Part shown: piece by piece, positions 51,715 through 60,663 of the stretch
Layout: the number at the start of each line of letters is the position of its first letter
How positions within the stretch are numbered: position 1 is the first letter of the stretch
Assembly: GCA_905210435.1 (NCBI GenBank)
Contig: CAJLWO010000001.1
Span: 1 to 64,000, forward strand
Length of the DNA: 64,000 bases
Reading direction: 5' to 3'
DNA from: an uncultured Bacteroidales bacterium
GTDB taxonomy: Bacteria > Bacteroidota > Bacteroidia > Bacteroidales > Muribaculaceae
Program-made: the position numbers and the translations under genes
Notes under the pieces: model-generated
Seen by the model: only the letters and a program-made list of their open reading frames with translations
What the model was told of the DNA's origin: nothing
The model's database searches: none

Positions 51715-53073
51715 ATGGAAAAACAGAAACGATTCATCCTCCCCGAGTCAGAGATACCCCGCTACTGGTATAATATTCAGGCCGACATGGTCAACAAACC
51801 ACTGCCGCCGCTCAACCCCGCCACTAAGGAGCCTCTCAAACCCGAGGACTTATACCCCATATTCGCCGAAGAGCTTTGCCGCCAGGAACTCAACCAGACC
51901 GACGCCTGGATTGAGATACCCGACCAGGTGAGGGAGATGTACAAATATTACCGCTCGACCCCGCTTGTGCGCGCCTACGGTCTTGAAGAAGCGTTGGGTA
52001 CTCCGGCCCACATATATTTCAAGAACGAGAGCGTAAGCCCAATGGGCTCACACAAGCTAAATTCAGCCATACCGCAGGCCTACTACTGCAAGCAGGAGGG
52101 AGTCAAGAACGTCACAACCGAGACCGGCGCCGGACAATGGGGCGCGTCGCTGGCCTACGCCGCACGTCTTTTCGGACTCGAGGCCGCAGTTTACCAGGTG
52201 AAAATCAGCTACGAGCAGAAGCCCTACCGCCGCTCTATCATGCAGACATTCGGCGCGCAGGTGACACCCTCCCCCTCCATGTCGACCCGTGCCGGCAAGG
52301 ATATACTTACTGCCAACCCCAACCATCAGGGTTCGCTCGGCACCGCCATCTCCGAGGCCGTGGAGCTTGCCCGCACCACCCCCGACTGTAAATACACCCT
52401 CGGCTCGGTGCTCAGCCATGTCACCCTCCACCAGACCGTCATCGGCCTCGAAGCCGAAAAGCAGATGGAGATGGCCGGCGAATATCCCGACACCATCATA
52501 GCATGCTTCGGCGGAGGCTCCAACTTCGGCGGCCTCGCGTTCCCGTTCATGCGCCACACTATCCTGGAAGGTAAAAAGATACGTTTCATCGCCGCCGAAC
52601 CGGCATCATGCCCCAAACTGACGCGCGGTAAATTCCAGTACGACTTCGGCGACGAGGCCGGCTACACCCCGCTGCTGCCCATGTACACCCTCGGCCACAA
52701 TTTCGCTCCGGCCAACATTCACGCCGGCGGTCTGCGCTACCACGGCGCGGGCGTCATCGTATCGCAGCTGCTCAAGGACGGCATGATGGAAGGAGTCGAC
52801 ATCGAGCAGCTCGAATCGTTTGAGGCCGGCACACTCTTCGCGCGCGCCGAAGGCATCATCCCCGCCCCCGAATCGTGCCACGCCATCGCCGCCACCATCC
52901 GCGAAGCCAAGAAATGCATCGAGACAGGCGAAAAGAAAGTAATCCTCTTCAACCTCTCTGGCCACGGCCTCATCGACATGGCATCCTACGACAAATATTT
53001 CGCCGGCGACCTCGTCAACTACAAACTCTCCGACGAAGAAATCCAGCGCAACCTCGACGAAATCAACAAATAA
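51715..53073 (+). CDS. trpB: Tryptophan synthase beta chain, TrpB2 type
   Basis: PLP enzyme that condenses indole (or, for some TrpB2, an indole-like substrate) with serine. The 452 residues are longer than TrpB1 (about 400) and have the TrpB2-specific N-terminal extension (PLPPLNPATKEPLKPEDLYP) and insertions. PLP Lys114 lies in MGSHKLNSA; the phosphate-binding loop is ACFGGGSNFGG; Glu of VTTETGAGQWGAS is the catalytic acid. No trpA is next to it, typical for TrpB2 acting alone, perhaps salvaging indole in the gut (inference). A bidirectional terminator follows. Confidence 0.94.
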   Translation: MEKQKRFILPESEIPRYWYNIQADMVNKPLPPLNPATKEPLKPEDLYPIFAEELCRQELNQTDAWIEIPDQVREMYKYYRSTPLVRAYGLEEALGTPAHIYFKNESVSPMGSHKLNSAIPQAYYCKQEGVKNVTTETGAGQWGASLAYAARLFGLEAAVYQVKISYEQKPYRRSIMQTFGAQVTPSPSMSTRAGKDILTANPNHQGSLGTAISEAVELARTTPDCKYTLGSVLSHVTLHQTVIGLEAEKQMEMAGEYPDTIIACFGGGSNFGGLAFPFMRHTILEGKKIRFIAAEPASCPKLTRGKFQYDFGDEAGYTPLLPMYTLGHNFAPANIHAGGLRYHGAGVIVSQLLKDGMMEGVDIEQLESFEAGTLFARAEGIIPAPESCHAIAATIREAKKCIETGEKKVILFNLSGHGLIDMASYDKYFAGDLVNYKLSDEEIQRNLDEINK

Positions 53074-53093
53074 TCCCCTGAATCAGTATAAAT

Positions 53094-53142
53094 AAAGAGG
53101 GTGTTGCAAAACGTAATCAAACTGTTTTGCAACACCCTCTTT
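53094..53142. terminator. Bidirectional terminator between trpB and the amylase gene
   Basis: AAAGAGGGTGTTGCAAAAC pairs perfectly with GTTTTGCAACACCCTCTTT (53124-53142) around an 11-nt loop. Same TGTTGCAAAAC palindrome as 10566-10625, longer here. Confidence 0.9.
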
Positions 53143-53159
53143 GTTTTATTTTACAGTTG

Positions 53160-55484
53160 TCAGTTCATTTTGATGAATACGGGAATCCAGGCTTTTACCG
53201 AGACTGTGCCGCTTACGGTGCCGCCGTTGAGGAGGTCTTCACCGGTGCCGCCTATGCTTACCGAGGTGTCCTGCTGGGGGAAGATGCAGATTACCCTGTT
53301 GCCGGTCTCGGCGTCGGTCTTGGTTATTATCTCCACGTTGTTGCCCATCTGCTGCCGCTGTACGCTGCCGCGCCACAGTGCGGGGTTCTCGGCGCGTGCC
53401 TTGAACACTTTTGCCACGTAGTCGTGGACGCGCTGCTCGTTGGGGCTGAAGCCTGAGATGCGGCCTGAGGTGCGCGCCTTGTTGTCGGCGTTGCCGTTGC
53501 CGCTCTTGTCGCCGATTTCATCGCCGTAGTAGGTACATGTCGGTCCGGAGTATGCGGCTACGGCGGCATGGCGTGTCATCAGTCCTTCGGGTGAGGTATT
53601 GATGTCGACGAAGTCGCCCACGCGCGATGTGTCGTGATTGCTGAGGAAGATGGTGGGGTTGACGCCTGCGTCGCGGTAGCCGCGCGATGATGCGTCGTTT
53701 GACAGGAACCAGCCGATTGAGCCTACGCCGCGGCTGAGGTTGACGAGGTTATCCTTGCCGTCGAAGTCCATGACGCTCTTGAGGCCGTCCTGCTGGGTGA
53801 CGGTGATGCCGCCGGCACTTGTCCAGTCCTCGCCGACCATGTAGCCGAGAGTGCCCCACTGCTCGCCGCGTGCCTTGCGCTCGGCAGCTACGGCCTCTAC
53901 CTCGAGGCGGAGGTCATGCCAGTAGTTGTGGCCACCCTGATATACCTGGTAGCACTGGTCGAGACGCCATCCGTCGACGCCGAAGTTGTCCATCCAGTAG
54001 CGTACCACCTCCTTGAAGTAGTTTAGCGAACCGGGGTAGGAGATATTGCCGGCGTCGGAGCCGCGCACGTTGGATGCGGTGCGGTTGTCAATATAGTTGC
54101 CCTTGGGCGATGCTCCGGTGCAGTTGCTGTGGTGGCCGAAGACGCCGTCGAGTATGATGTAGATGCCGCGTTCGTGGGCCTTGTCGACAAGTTCGCGGAA
54201 ATCGGCTTCGGTGCCGAAGTGCGGGTCGATTTTGAAGTAATCGTTGGCGAAATAGCCTGTGGCCTTGAGGCGTTCGTCGCCGTGGCCGCCGTTCGACGAG
54301 TCGAATACCGGGGTAAGCCAGATGGCGTTCATGCCGAGGTCCTTGATATAGTCGAGCGCTTCGGTCACGCCTTTGATGTTGCCGTTCTTACGGTGTCCTT
54401 CGGGGCCCCACATCTGGCTGTAGCCCGATGCTCCGCGGTCGCTGTGCTGGAACGAGCCTACCATCACCTGATAGATGGAGAGTTCGCGCCAGTCGCCGGT
54501 AAGGCCCGACACGATGACGGTATCGTCACGGTTGAATGTGGCCGAGAATTCCGTGGTGCCGATAGCGTTGGTGGCGCTTATCGTCATTGTGGCTGATTCT
54601 CCGTCGGCGAGATAATCGCTCACGGCGATTGAGTTGCTTCCGTTGGCGAGGCTGAGCTGACGGCCGTTGAACGAACCGCTCACCGAGGTAGCATCGTTGG
54701 CGATGTCGACAGTGATTACCGAGGTTCCTTTCACTTTGCCCGATGCGGGGCTTACGGTGATTGACGGTTTCTGCGGCCCCTCGGGGTTGGATGAGTACCA
54801 TTTCTTATCCTTAAGGAGATACCATCCGTGGTTGCCGTCGAAGTCGAGGGCTATGCCCGCTTCGCCGGCGGCCGGATAGCGTTCGTTGTCGCTGTTTCCG
54901 GTGTTGAATATCACCAGTGCGTTTTTGTCGGCCGTGTCGGGGAGTGTGTAGGTGAACCATCCGTTGGAATCGGCGGTCATCCGTACGCCCGGCCATGTGC
55001 CGGCATGTTCGGTAAGAGGCGATGCGGTGTATATGTAGGCATACGGCTGATTGTTCCATTCACCTTTGAAGTGGACGGTGCGGCCTGTCTCAATGACGCG
55101 GGGGCCGACCTTGACGGTGTAGGTCTTCGTAGCGTTGCTGCTTGTCACCTTGCAGCTTACGGTGTTGCTGCCGTTGATGAGTCCGGCTACGGAGTGGTTG
55201 GTATAGGGCTGGCCGTTGACGGTGAAGTCGACGATGGCGTCGGAAGCTGCGGGAGCGGCCGAGATGGTGGCAGTCACCGGAAGGTTTTCAATAGTGACGT
55301 CGTAGGCGGTGACTGACGAGCTGAACCCGTCGACGATGTTGCTGCCGTCGACTTTGATTTCAAGCCGGTTGAGTGACGCGTCGCCGCTGTTGACAGCCGC
55401 TGTGGCCTTGACGGATGCCCAACCAAGAAGCAGGGCCATGCTTAACGAGCGCATTATGCGCGTTATATTGCTTATATTTTTCAT
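53160..55484 (-). CDS. Secreted multi-domain GH13 alpha-amylase
   Basis: 774 residues. Signal peptide (to about 30), a cadherin-like beta-sandwich (33-128; ITVTV-type strands, LEIKVDGSNIVDGFSS), a CBM26-type starch-binding module (133-235; VHFKGEWNNQPYAYIYTASP, GWFTYTLPDT), an Ig-like domain (238-320) and a GH13 barrel (333-774). The catalytic triad is complete: nucleophile Asp509 (DGWRLDQCYQ), acid/base Glu552 (YMVGEDW), Asp618 (FLSNHDTSRV). It lacks the type-IX-like tail found on the other amylase, ending VKAWIPVFIKMN, so the two enzymes may be placed differently. Co-transcribed 9 nt after the GLUG protein. Confidence 0.93.
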   Translation of the reverse strand: MKNISNITRIMRSLSMALLLGWASVKATAAVNSGDASLNRLEIKVDGSNIVDGFSSSVTAYDVTIENLPVTATISAAPAASDAIVDFTVNGQPYTNHSVAGLINGSNTVSCKVTSSNATKTYTVKVGPRVIETGRTVHFKGEWNNQPYAYIYTASPLTEHAGTWPGVRMTADSNGWFTYTLPDTADKNALVIFNTGNSDNERYPAAGEAGIALDFDGNHGWYLLKDKKWYSSNPEGPQKPSITVSPASGKVKGTSVITVDIANDATSVSGSFNGRQLSLANGSNSIAVSDYLADGESATMTISATNAIGTTEFSATFNRDDTVIVSGLTGDWRELSIYQVMVGSFQHSDRGASGYSQMWGPEGHRKNGNIKGVTEALDYIKDLGMNAIWLTPVFDSSNGGHGDERLKATGYFANDYFKIDPHFGTEADFRELVDKAHERGIYIILDGVFGHHSNCTGASPKGNYIDNRTASNVRGSDAGNISYPGSLNYFKEVVRYWMDNFGVDGWRLDQCYQVYQGGHNYWHDLRLEVEAVAAERKARGEQWGTLGYMVGEDWTSAGGITVTQQDGLKSVMDFDGKDNLVNLSRGVGSIGWFLSNDASSRGYRDAGVNPTIFLSNHDTSRVGDFVDINTSPEGLMTRHAAVAAYSGPTCTYYGDEIGDKSGNGNADNKARTSGRISGFSPNEQRVHDYVAKVFKARAENPALWRGSVQRQQMGNNVEIITKTDAETGNRVICIFPQQDTSVSIGGTGEDLLNGGTVSGTVSVKAWIPVFIKMN

Positions 55485-55493
55485 GAGTCGGGA

Positions 55494-57119
55494 TTACTTC
55501 TTGATTATTTTGAATACTGACCTGTTGGCCGCGGAATCAGTCACGTTGAGTATGTACATGCCGGCCGGCATATGCGACAGGTCGAGGGTGGCGCTGTCGG
55601 CTCCGGCACAGTCAGTGCCTGCCATGAGCGCTCCGTTGAGGTTGTAGAGCGCTACTGATGCGAGCGGGGTGGTCGATGCGACAGTCAGCTCCCCTTCGGT
55701 GGGATTGGGGCCGGCTGTCACTATGGCTGCCGCGGTGTCCGACATGATGCCGTCGGCGCCTCCCACATTGCTGTAAAACACTTCGGGGAGCGTGCATGCC
55801 TGCGACGAGAGGCCGCGGAGTGCGGGATAGCTCTTGCCGTTGTCGGTGCGCCATTCCCACACGTTGTCGAAGTCCCAGCCCGTCATTGCCTTGAAGCGGC
55901 TGAAGTCGACGATTGCGTCGGCGTTGCGTGTCGATGCATGGTCGCCGTATGCTGTCCATGTCAGGTGTCCGGCGGGGATGTTGTCCCAGCTGTAGTTGTC
56001 TGTCGAGCTGTTGCGCGGGTTGTTGTTGCCGCCGAAGCGTGCCGCATAGTCGCTCGCCGATGTGATGCCGGCGTTAAGGGCTACGGAGCTTTCCACGCGT
56101 CCGTAGTTGGCGCCTGCCACTCCTCCGGCGTAGTCAAAGCCGGTGACGTCGCCCGAAGCGTAGGTGTTGGCCACCGTGCCCGAGTTTTTGCCTACAAGGC
56201 CGCCGGTGGCATAGTCGTCGCGGTTGTCGACTGTGGCTGTGGAGTAGCAGTCGGTGACTGTGGCGCCGGCATTGTCGCCGATAAGGCCGCCCACGCAAAC
56301 CGATGTGCCTGTAACTGAGCCGGTCGAGAAGCAGCGTTCCACTGAGCCGCTGCGTGCATAGCCGGCAAGAGCGCCGACATAGGTGGCACCGCTCACCGTG
56401 GCGCTGACAACGCCGAGGTCGCTTATCGCGGCGCCGTCAATTGCCCCGAAGAGTCCCGTCGCTGAGCCTACGGCGGTGTTTGTGGCCTTGAAGCCTTTGA
56501 TTGAGTGGCCGTTGCCGTTGAAATGTCCTTTGAACGGATTGTCAATCGAGCCGATCATACCCTTCACGGTCGAGGCGTCGATGTCGGCGTCAAGCCTGAA
56601 CCACGCCGATGCCTTCCAGTCGTCGGGAGTGGAGACAAGTGCCGACAGGTCGTCGGCCGAAGCTATGATATAGGGGTCGGCCTGCGAGCCGGTGCCTCCT
56701 GAATAGGATGAACCGCCCCCCTGCTCGACATTGACAAAGCAGTCGGCGGTCTGTGCTCCCGATGTGGTTTTTGCAATGAATCCGAGTTTTTTGAGACCCT
56801 GCAGCTCGGAGTCGCTGAGTCCGTAGAACTGCTTGATGTCGGCGATTTTAAGGGTGTACACGCCGTTGCTTCCCGACATGCGGAATTTGTCGGTGTGCAC
56901 ATCGCCCCATTGCCATGGCGATTTCGAACTGCCGTTGATGTCGGCGCACCAGGTGTAGCAGAATACTTCCGAGCCGAGATTGTCGGTCGTGATGGTGACC
57001 TCCAGCGGGCTGCCGGATAGCGCCGGCGACGGATTGGTCGTGACTGTGGCATTGCTCCCCGCGCTCCACGATGGAAGCGATGTCAGCAACCCAAGCAGAC
57101 ATAGATAAAATTTTTTCAT
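55494..57119 (-). CDS. Secreted GLUG-motif beta-helix-like protein with type-IX-like tail
   Basis: 541 residues from start 57119 (MKKFYLCLLGLLTSLPSWSA). About 20-130 is a starch-binding-like beta-sandwich (PSPALSGSPLEVTITTDNLG, SPWQWGDVHTDKFRMSGSNG). Then a PYIIASADDLSALVST block starts repeats of the GLUG type (SATGLFGAIDGAAISDLGVV, TYVGALAGYARSGSVERCFS, CVGGLIGDNAGATVTDCYST, ATGGLVGKNSGTVANTYASG, YAGGVAGANYGRVESSVAL), which stack into a right-handed beta-helix. The C-terminal 60 residues are the sorting tail (VALYNLNGALMAG, AGMYILNVTD). First gene of a two-gene unit with the amylase, so probably a surface starch-related adhesin (inference). Confidence 0.88.
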   Translation of the reverse strand: MKKFYLCLLGLLTSLPSWSAGSNATVTTNPSPALSGSPLEVTITTDNLGSEVFCYTWCADINGSSKSPWQWGDVHTDKFRMSGSNGVYTLKIADIKQFYGLSDSELQGLKKLGFIAKTTSGAQTADCFVNVEQGGGSSYSGGTGSQADPYIIASADDLSALVSTPDDWKASAWFRLDADIDASTVKGMIGSIDNPFKGHFNGNGHSIKGFKATNTAVGSATGLFGAIDGAAISDLGVVSATVSGATYVGALAGYARSGSVERCFSTGSVTGTSVCVGGLIGDNAGATVTDCYSTATVDNRDDYATGGLVGKNSGTVANTYASGDVTGFDYAGGVAGANYGRVESSVALNAGITSASDYAARFGGNNNPRNSSTDNYSWDNIPAGHLTWTAYGDHASTRNADAIVDFSRFKAMTGWDFDNVWEWRTDNGKSYPALRGLSSQACTLPEVFYSNVGGADGIMSDTAAAIVTAGPNPTEGELTVASTTPLASVALYNLNGALMAGTDCAGADSATLDLSHMPAGMYILNVTDSAANRSVFKIIKK

Positions 57120-57297
57120 TAAAAAACAATTAAAATTAAAAAATGTAAGTAGATATATGTATAACTTTCCTCGGCATGGCTCCGCTGAGTCATGTCGGGA
57201 TACAATACGTAATGGCGGAAAACTATAAATCAACCGCTCGCAACGATATTGTGAATGCGTTAAGGCGAAATTACAGAAATATTAGTAATGACGTATG

Positions 57298-57327
57298 CAA
57301 ATATAAACATTTTAAACTGAAAGCCAA
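57298..57327 (-). promoter_or_regulatory. Promoter of the GLUG protein-amylase operon
   Basis: Minus strand: TTTG (57324-57327), 18-nt spacer, TATATTTG (57298-57305). The inferred leader before 57119 is about 170 nt and A-rich. Confidence 0.6.
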
Positions 57328-57439
57328 AGAAAAGTTACATTTATCTCGTCAACACATCCAAAATCTGTCCTGCCGCAAAGCTGTATCCTCCCCGGCCATA
57401 TAAAATGTACCGCATAAAATACACCGGGAGGGTGCGACG

Positions 57440-57556
57440 CATTGAATCGCGTCACAACAAATCCGTTTGTGTAATTTGAGTTTTGCGATACCCCGCCGGG
57501 CAGCTGATAATCAGCCCTCACTATCGGGTGCGACGGGTAGCAGCCCTACATCAGCG
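57440..57556. repeat. Degraded family A and B repeats
   Basis: Remnants only: ATTGAATCGCGTCACAAC (family A end) and then CCGCCGGGCAGCTGATAATC ... CGACGGGTAGCAGCCCTAC, a family B copy with several mutations, so it no longer pairs well. A TTTTGCAACACC motif follows at 57569. Confidence 0.6.
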
Positions 57557-57587
57557 ACGGCAGTGCTTGTTTTGCAACACCCGGCCA

Positions 57588-57667
57588 TATCTTTGCGGTA
57601 CGTGTTGATTATTTTTGAACAAAAATGTTTTTTGAGGGCTATGGTATATGATTTTTCATTATCTTTG
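57588..57667 (+). promoter_or_regulatory. Tandem promoters of the envC-like operon
   Basis: Two -7 boxes, TATCTTTG at 57588-57595 and again at 57660-57667, precede the start at 57702; the second is only 34 nt away. Confidence 0.55.
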
Positions 57668-57701
57668 TGAAGTCGGTGGGTTAGTTATTTGTGTGAGCCT
57701 G

Positions 57702-59180
57702 ATGAAGAAATTATTTATAGCAATCGGTCTTATGGTGCTGTGTCTGGTGTCGGTATCCGACGCTTGGGCAAAGCCGCGCTCATCAAAAAGCGTCAAGCAT
57801 CAGCAACGCATTACCGAACATAAAATCAAGCAGACCGACACTCAGATCAAGGAGAATGCCCGTCAGCTCAAATCAAAGCTCAACGACCTCAACCGCCTGC
57901 AGGCCGAGTCGCAGACCATCGGCAGCGCCATAACGGCCATTCAGGCGTCAATCGACTCGCTCGATGTGGCGGCAAAGGCGGCGCGCGACTCTGCGGCCAG
58001 ACTCGACGGCAAGCTCACCGAACTGAAAGATGTCTATGCCGACATATTGCGCAACTCGCGCCGCTCGCGCATGTCGATGAGCAATCTCGCATTCATTTTC
58101 TCTTCCGAATCGTTCACGCAGGCATTCCGGCGTGCCAACGCGCTCAAGCAGTTCTCGCGCTGGCGCCAGCGCAAGGTGGCCAATATCAATGCTGTGAAAG
58201 CGCAGCTCGACGAGCGCAGGCGCTATATCGACACGCTCATGACGCAGAACAGGGAACTTGCCATGCGCATGTCGATGCGTCATGCCGAGCTAAGCCGGCG
58301 TGCCGCCGAGACCGACCGCATCGTGGCCTCGCTCAAAGGGAAGGAGAGCGACTTGCGCAAAGTGCTCCGCGACCAGCAGCGGCAGGCAGCAGCGCTCGAC
58401 CGCGAGCTTGACCGTATCATAAAGGAGGAACAGCGCAAAGCTCTCATTGAGGAGCAGAAACGCAAACAACGAGAGGAGGAGCAGCGTCGTGCCGAGGAAA
58501 AACGACGCGCCGAGGAGCAGCGCAAGGCCGAAGAGCGCCGCAAAGCCGAGGAACGCAAAGCCGCCGAACAGAAGGCATCGGCAACACCCGCCCCTTCCGC
58601 TGACAAAGCCGCCAAGCCCGGCACAACTCCGACAACTCCACCAGGTCAGACCGGTCGGACAGGTCAGACACGTCCAACCAATCCGACTACTACCGCCCCG
58701 ACAACCTCAGCGCCGAAAACAGGCGGGAAGAAGCAGCCGTCTCCGGCACTCGCATCCGATTTTGCCGCCAACAAAGGGCGCCTGAGCTATCCGGTCAATC
58801 CCCACAACATAGTGAAACGCTTCGGCCGACAGCAGCATCCGCTCCACAAGCATGTCGTCACCGAAAACGCGGGTATAGACATGGAGACATCGAGCGGTGC
58901 CACGGTCAAGAGCGTGTTTGACGGCGAGGTGTCGGCGATATTCTGCCCCGACGGCTACAACAACGTGGTGCTGGTGCGCCACGGCCATTACCTTACCGTC
59001 TACGCCAATCTCGGCACACTCGCCGTGCGCACTGGCGATAAGGTGAAGACCGGCCAGAAATTAGGCACCGTCTACGTCGACGCCGCCGACAACAACCGTT
59101 CCATACTCCATTTCGAGATACGCAACGCTGCCAATGCGAAATCGGTAACCAAAGAAAATCCCGAAGTATGGCTGCGGTGA
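57702..59180 (+). CDS. EnvC-like murein hydrolase activator with degenerate LytM domain
   Basis: 492 residues from ATG 57702 (MKKLFIAIGLMVLCLVSVSD signal peptide). About 20-230 is a long coiled coil (HKIKQTDTQIKENARQLKSK, LDNLN-type heptads), then a Glu/Arg/Lys-rich stretch, a Pro/Thr/Ala linker containing a 9-bp-array-encoded PGQTGRTGQTRPTNP, and a LytM/M23 domain (about 365-492). Zinc ligands are missing: Asn389 replaces the first His (ENAGID; Asp393 kept) and Ile468 replaces the first His of HxH (SILHFEI). As in E. coli EnvC this points to an activator of N-acetylmuramoyl-L-alanine amidases during division rather than a protease. Overlaps the flippase gene by 13 nt. Confidence 0.92.
   Translation: MKKLFIAIGLMVLCLVSVSDAWAKPRSSKSVKHQQRITEHKIKQTDTQIKENARQLKSKLNDLNRLQAESQTIGSAITAIQASIDSLDVAAKAARDSAARLDGKLTELKDVYADILRNSRRSRMSMSNLAFIFSSESFTQAFRRANALKQFSRWRQRKVANINAVKAQLDERRRYIDTLMTQNRELAMRMSMRHAELSRRAAETDRIVASLKGKESDLRKVLRDQQRQAAALDRELDRIIKEEQRKALIEEQKRKQREEEQRRAEEKRRAEEQRKAEERRKAEERKAAEQKASATPAPSADKAAKPGTTPTTPPGQTGRTGQTRPTNPTTTAPTTSAPKTGGKKQPSPALASDFAANKGRLSYPVNPHNIVKRFGRQQHPLHKHVVTENAGIDMETSSGATVKSVFDGEVSAIFCPDGYNNVVLVRHGHYLTVYANLGTLAVRTGDKVKTGQKLGTVYVDAADNNRSILHFEIRNAANAKSVTKENPEVWLR
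58645..58689. repeat. 9-bp-period degenerate array inside the envC-like CDS, locus 6
   Basis: GTCAGACCG, GTCGGACAG, GTCAGACAC, GTCCAACCA, ATCCGACTA. Same unit as the intergenic arrays at 19995, 26075 and 49997. The 9-bp period keeps the frame, so it encodes a flexible Thr/Gly/Arg/Pro linker. This suggests an insertion-capable unit rather than a purely regulatory sequence. Confidence 0.75.
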
Positions 59181-60628
59181 AAGGCGTAGGCAAAAACACG
59201 TCGGGCAAGGTAGTCAGGACGATGTGGCTCTTCTCTTGGGTGCAGCTCGTGACTATCGGCTGCGGCATAGTCCGCACGAAGCTCGTGGCGCTGTGGCTCG
59301 GCTCGATGGGCGTGGGCCTTTTCGGCCTGTTCAACACCGCCATGGATGCCATCACCACCCTCACGCAGCTCGGTATCCGCCAAAGCCCGGTGCGCAATAT
59401 CGCATCGGCCTGTGATGGCGGCAAGTTGCGGCGTGTGGTTGCCGCCGTGCGTGGATGGGCATGGATACTCGGCATAGCCGGCGCATTCCTCACACTTGTT
59501 TTCTCACCGCTGCTGAGCCGGCTTACATTCGGCAACGAACAATACACCCTCGGTTTCATAATACTCTCCGTGGCCGTCATGCTCTCGGCTGTCACCAACG
59601 GCGAACTTGCCGTCATGCAGGGTATAGACCGTCTCAACCGCCTGGCACGCGCCACGGTATGGGGCACTCTCGGCGGACTCGCCGTGTCGGTGCCGCTTTA
59701 TTGGTTTATGGGGGAGGAGAGCGTGGTGTGGTCCATTCTCGCATATTTCGCCTGCCAGGCTGCGGCTGTTTTCGTTTTGCGCGAGAAACGCGTCGGAACA
59801 TGCGCCGAAGGCTCCCGCCCTGTGCGGCTGACGCGGCGTGAACTTATGTCCGAGGGGAAGGACTTCGTCACGCTCGGCATCTATATGACGCTCTCGGTAT
59901 TCATAGCAATGGCCGTCAATTATATTTTCATGGCTTACCTTAACCATGAGGCCGGAATCGACGAGGTGGGACAGTATCAGGCCGGTTACACCATAGTCAA
60001 CAAATATCTCGGACTGCTCTTCACCGCGATAGGATTTGAATTCTTTCCGCGTATAAGCAAGGTGCAGGCTTCGGTGAGGAAGGTGTCGACCTTTGTCAGC
60101 CACGAAGTCATGGTGGCCGTGCTTGTCGTGCTCCCCGGAGCCACTATGATGATGACACTCGACGACGTAATCATAAGGTTGCTTTACAGCGACGAATTCA
60201 TGCCCGCCGCCGGATATGTCAATGCGGCGTTGGCGGGAACGGTGTTCCGCGCGTTGTCATGGTGCATGGCCTACACGCTTCTTGCGCGTGGCGACGGCCG
60301 CGTGTACCTGCTGACCGAAAGCGCCAGCGGCGCGGCGTTCCTTGTGCTGAGTTTCGCCGGATACCGTCTCGGAGGGCTCGACGGCCTCGGGGTTGCCTAT
60401 ACTATATGGTACGGCCTGTATGTCGTAATCACCGGCGCGGTGTATTTCGGGCGCTACAGGATGCGGCTCAACCGCCGCGTGGCGCTCCTTTCGGCCGCAG
60501 CGGTGCTGATAACCGCCGGATGCGCATGGGCGCGCATTGAAGGGGTACGCATCGTTCCGGCGATGGTCGCGCTCGTATCGTCGGTGGCAGCATTCCGTGT
60601 ACTGAAATCAATGATAACGGGACGATGA
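59168..60628 (+). CDS. Polysaccharide flippase (Wzx/MATE-like, O-antigen translocase)
   Basis: 486 residues with about 12-14 transmembrane helices and the family patterns GCGIVRTKLVALWLGSMGVG, LFGLFNTAMDAITTLTQLGI, VMQGIDRLNRLARATVWGTL and NKYLGLLFTAIGFEFFPRIS. Expected to flip lipid-linked oligosaccharide across the inner membrane for O-antigen or capsule building. No glycosyltransferase cluster is around it; it pairs with the envC-like gene instead. Start ATG overlaps that gene by 13 nt. Confidence 0.87.
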   Translation: MAAVKGVGKNTSGKVVRTMWLFSWVQLVTIGCGIVRTKLVALWLGSMGVGLFGLFNTAMDAITTLTQLGIRQSPVRNIASACDGGKLRRVVAAVRGWAWILGIAGAFLTLVFSPLLSRLTFGNEQYTLGFIILSVAVMLSAVTNGELAVMQGIDRLNRLARATVWGTLGGLAVSVPLYWFMGEESVVWSILAYFACQAAAVFVLREKRVGTCAEGSRPVRLTRRELMSEGKDFVTLGIYMTLSVFIAMAVNYIFMAYLNHEAGIDEVGQYQAGYTIVNKYLGLLFTAIGFEFFPRISKVQASVRKVSTFVSHEVMVAVLVVLPGATMMMTLDDVIIRLLYSDEFMPAAGYVNAALAGTVFRALSWCMAYTLLARGDGRVYLLTESASGAAFLVLSFAGYRLGGLDGLGVAYTIWYGLYVVITGAVYFGRYRMRLNRRVALLSAAAVLITAGCAWARIEGVRIVPAMVALVSSVAAFRVLKSMITGR

Positions 60629-60663
60629 TACCGCGACCGGTACAGCAATAAAATATAACGGAT

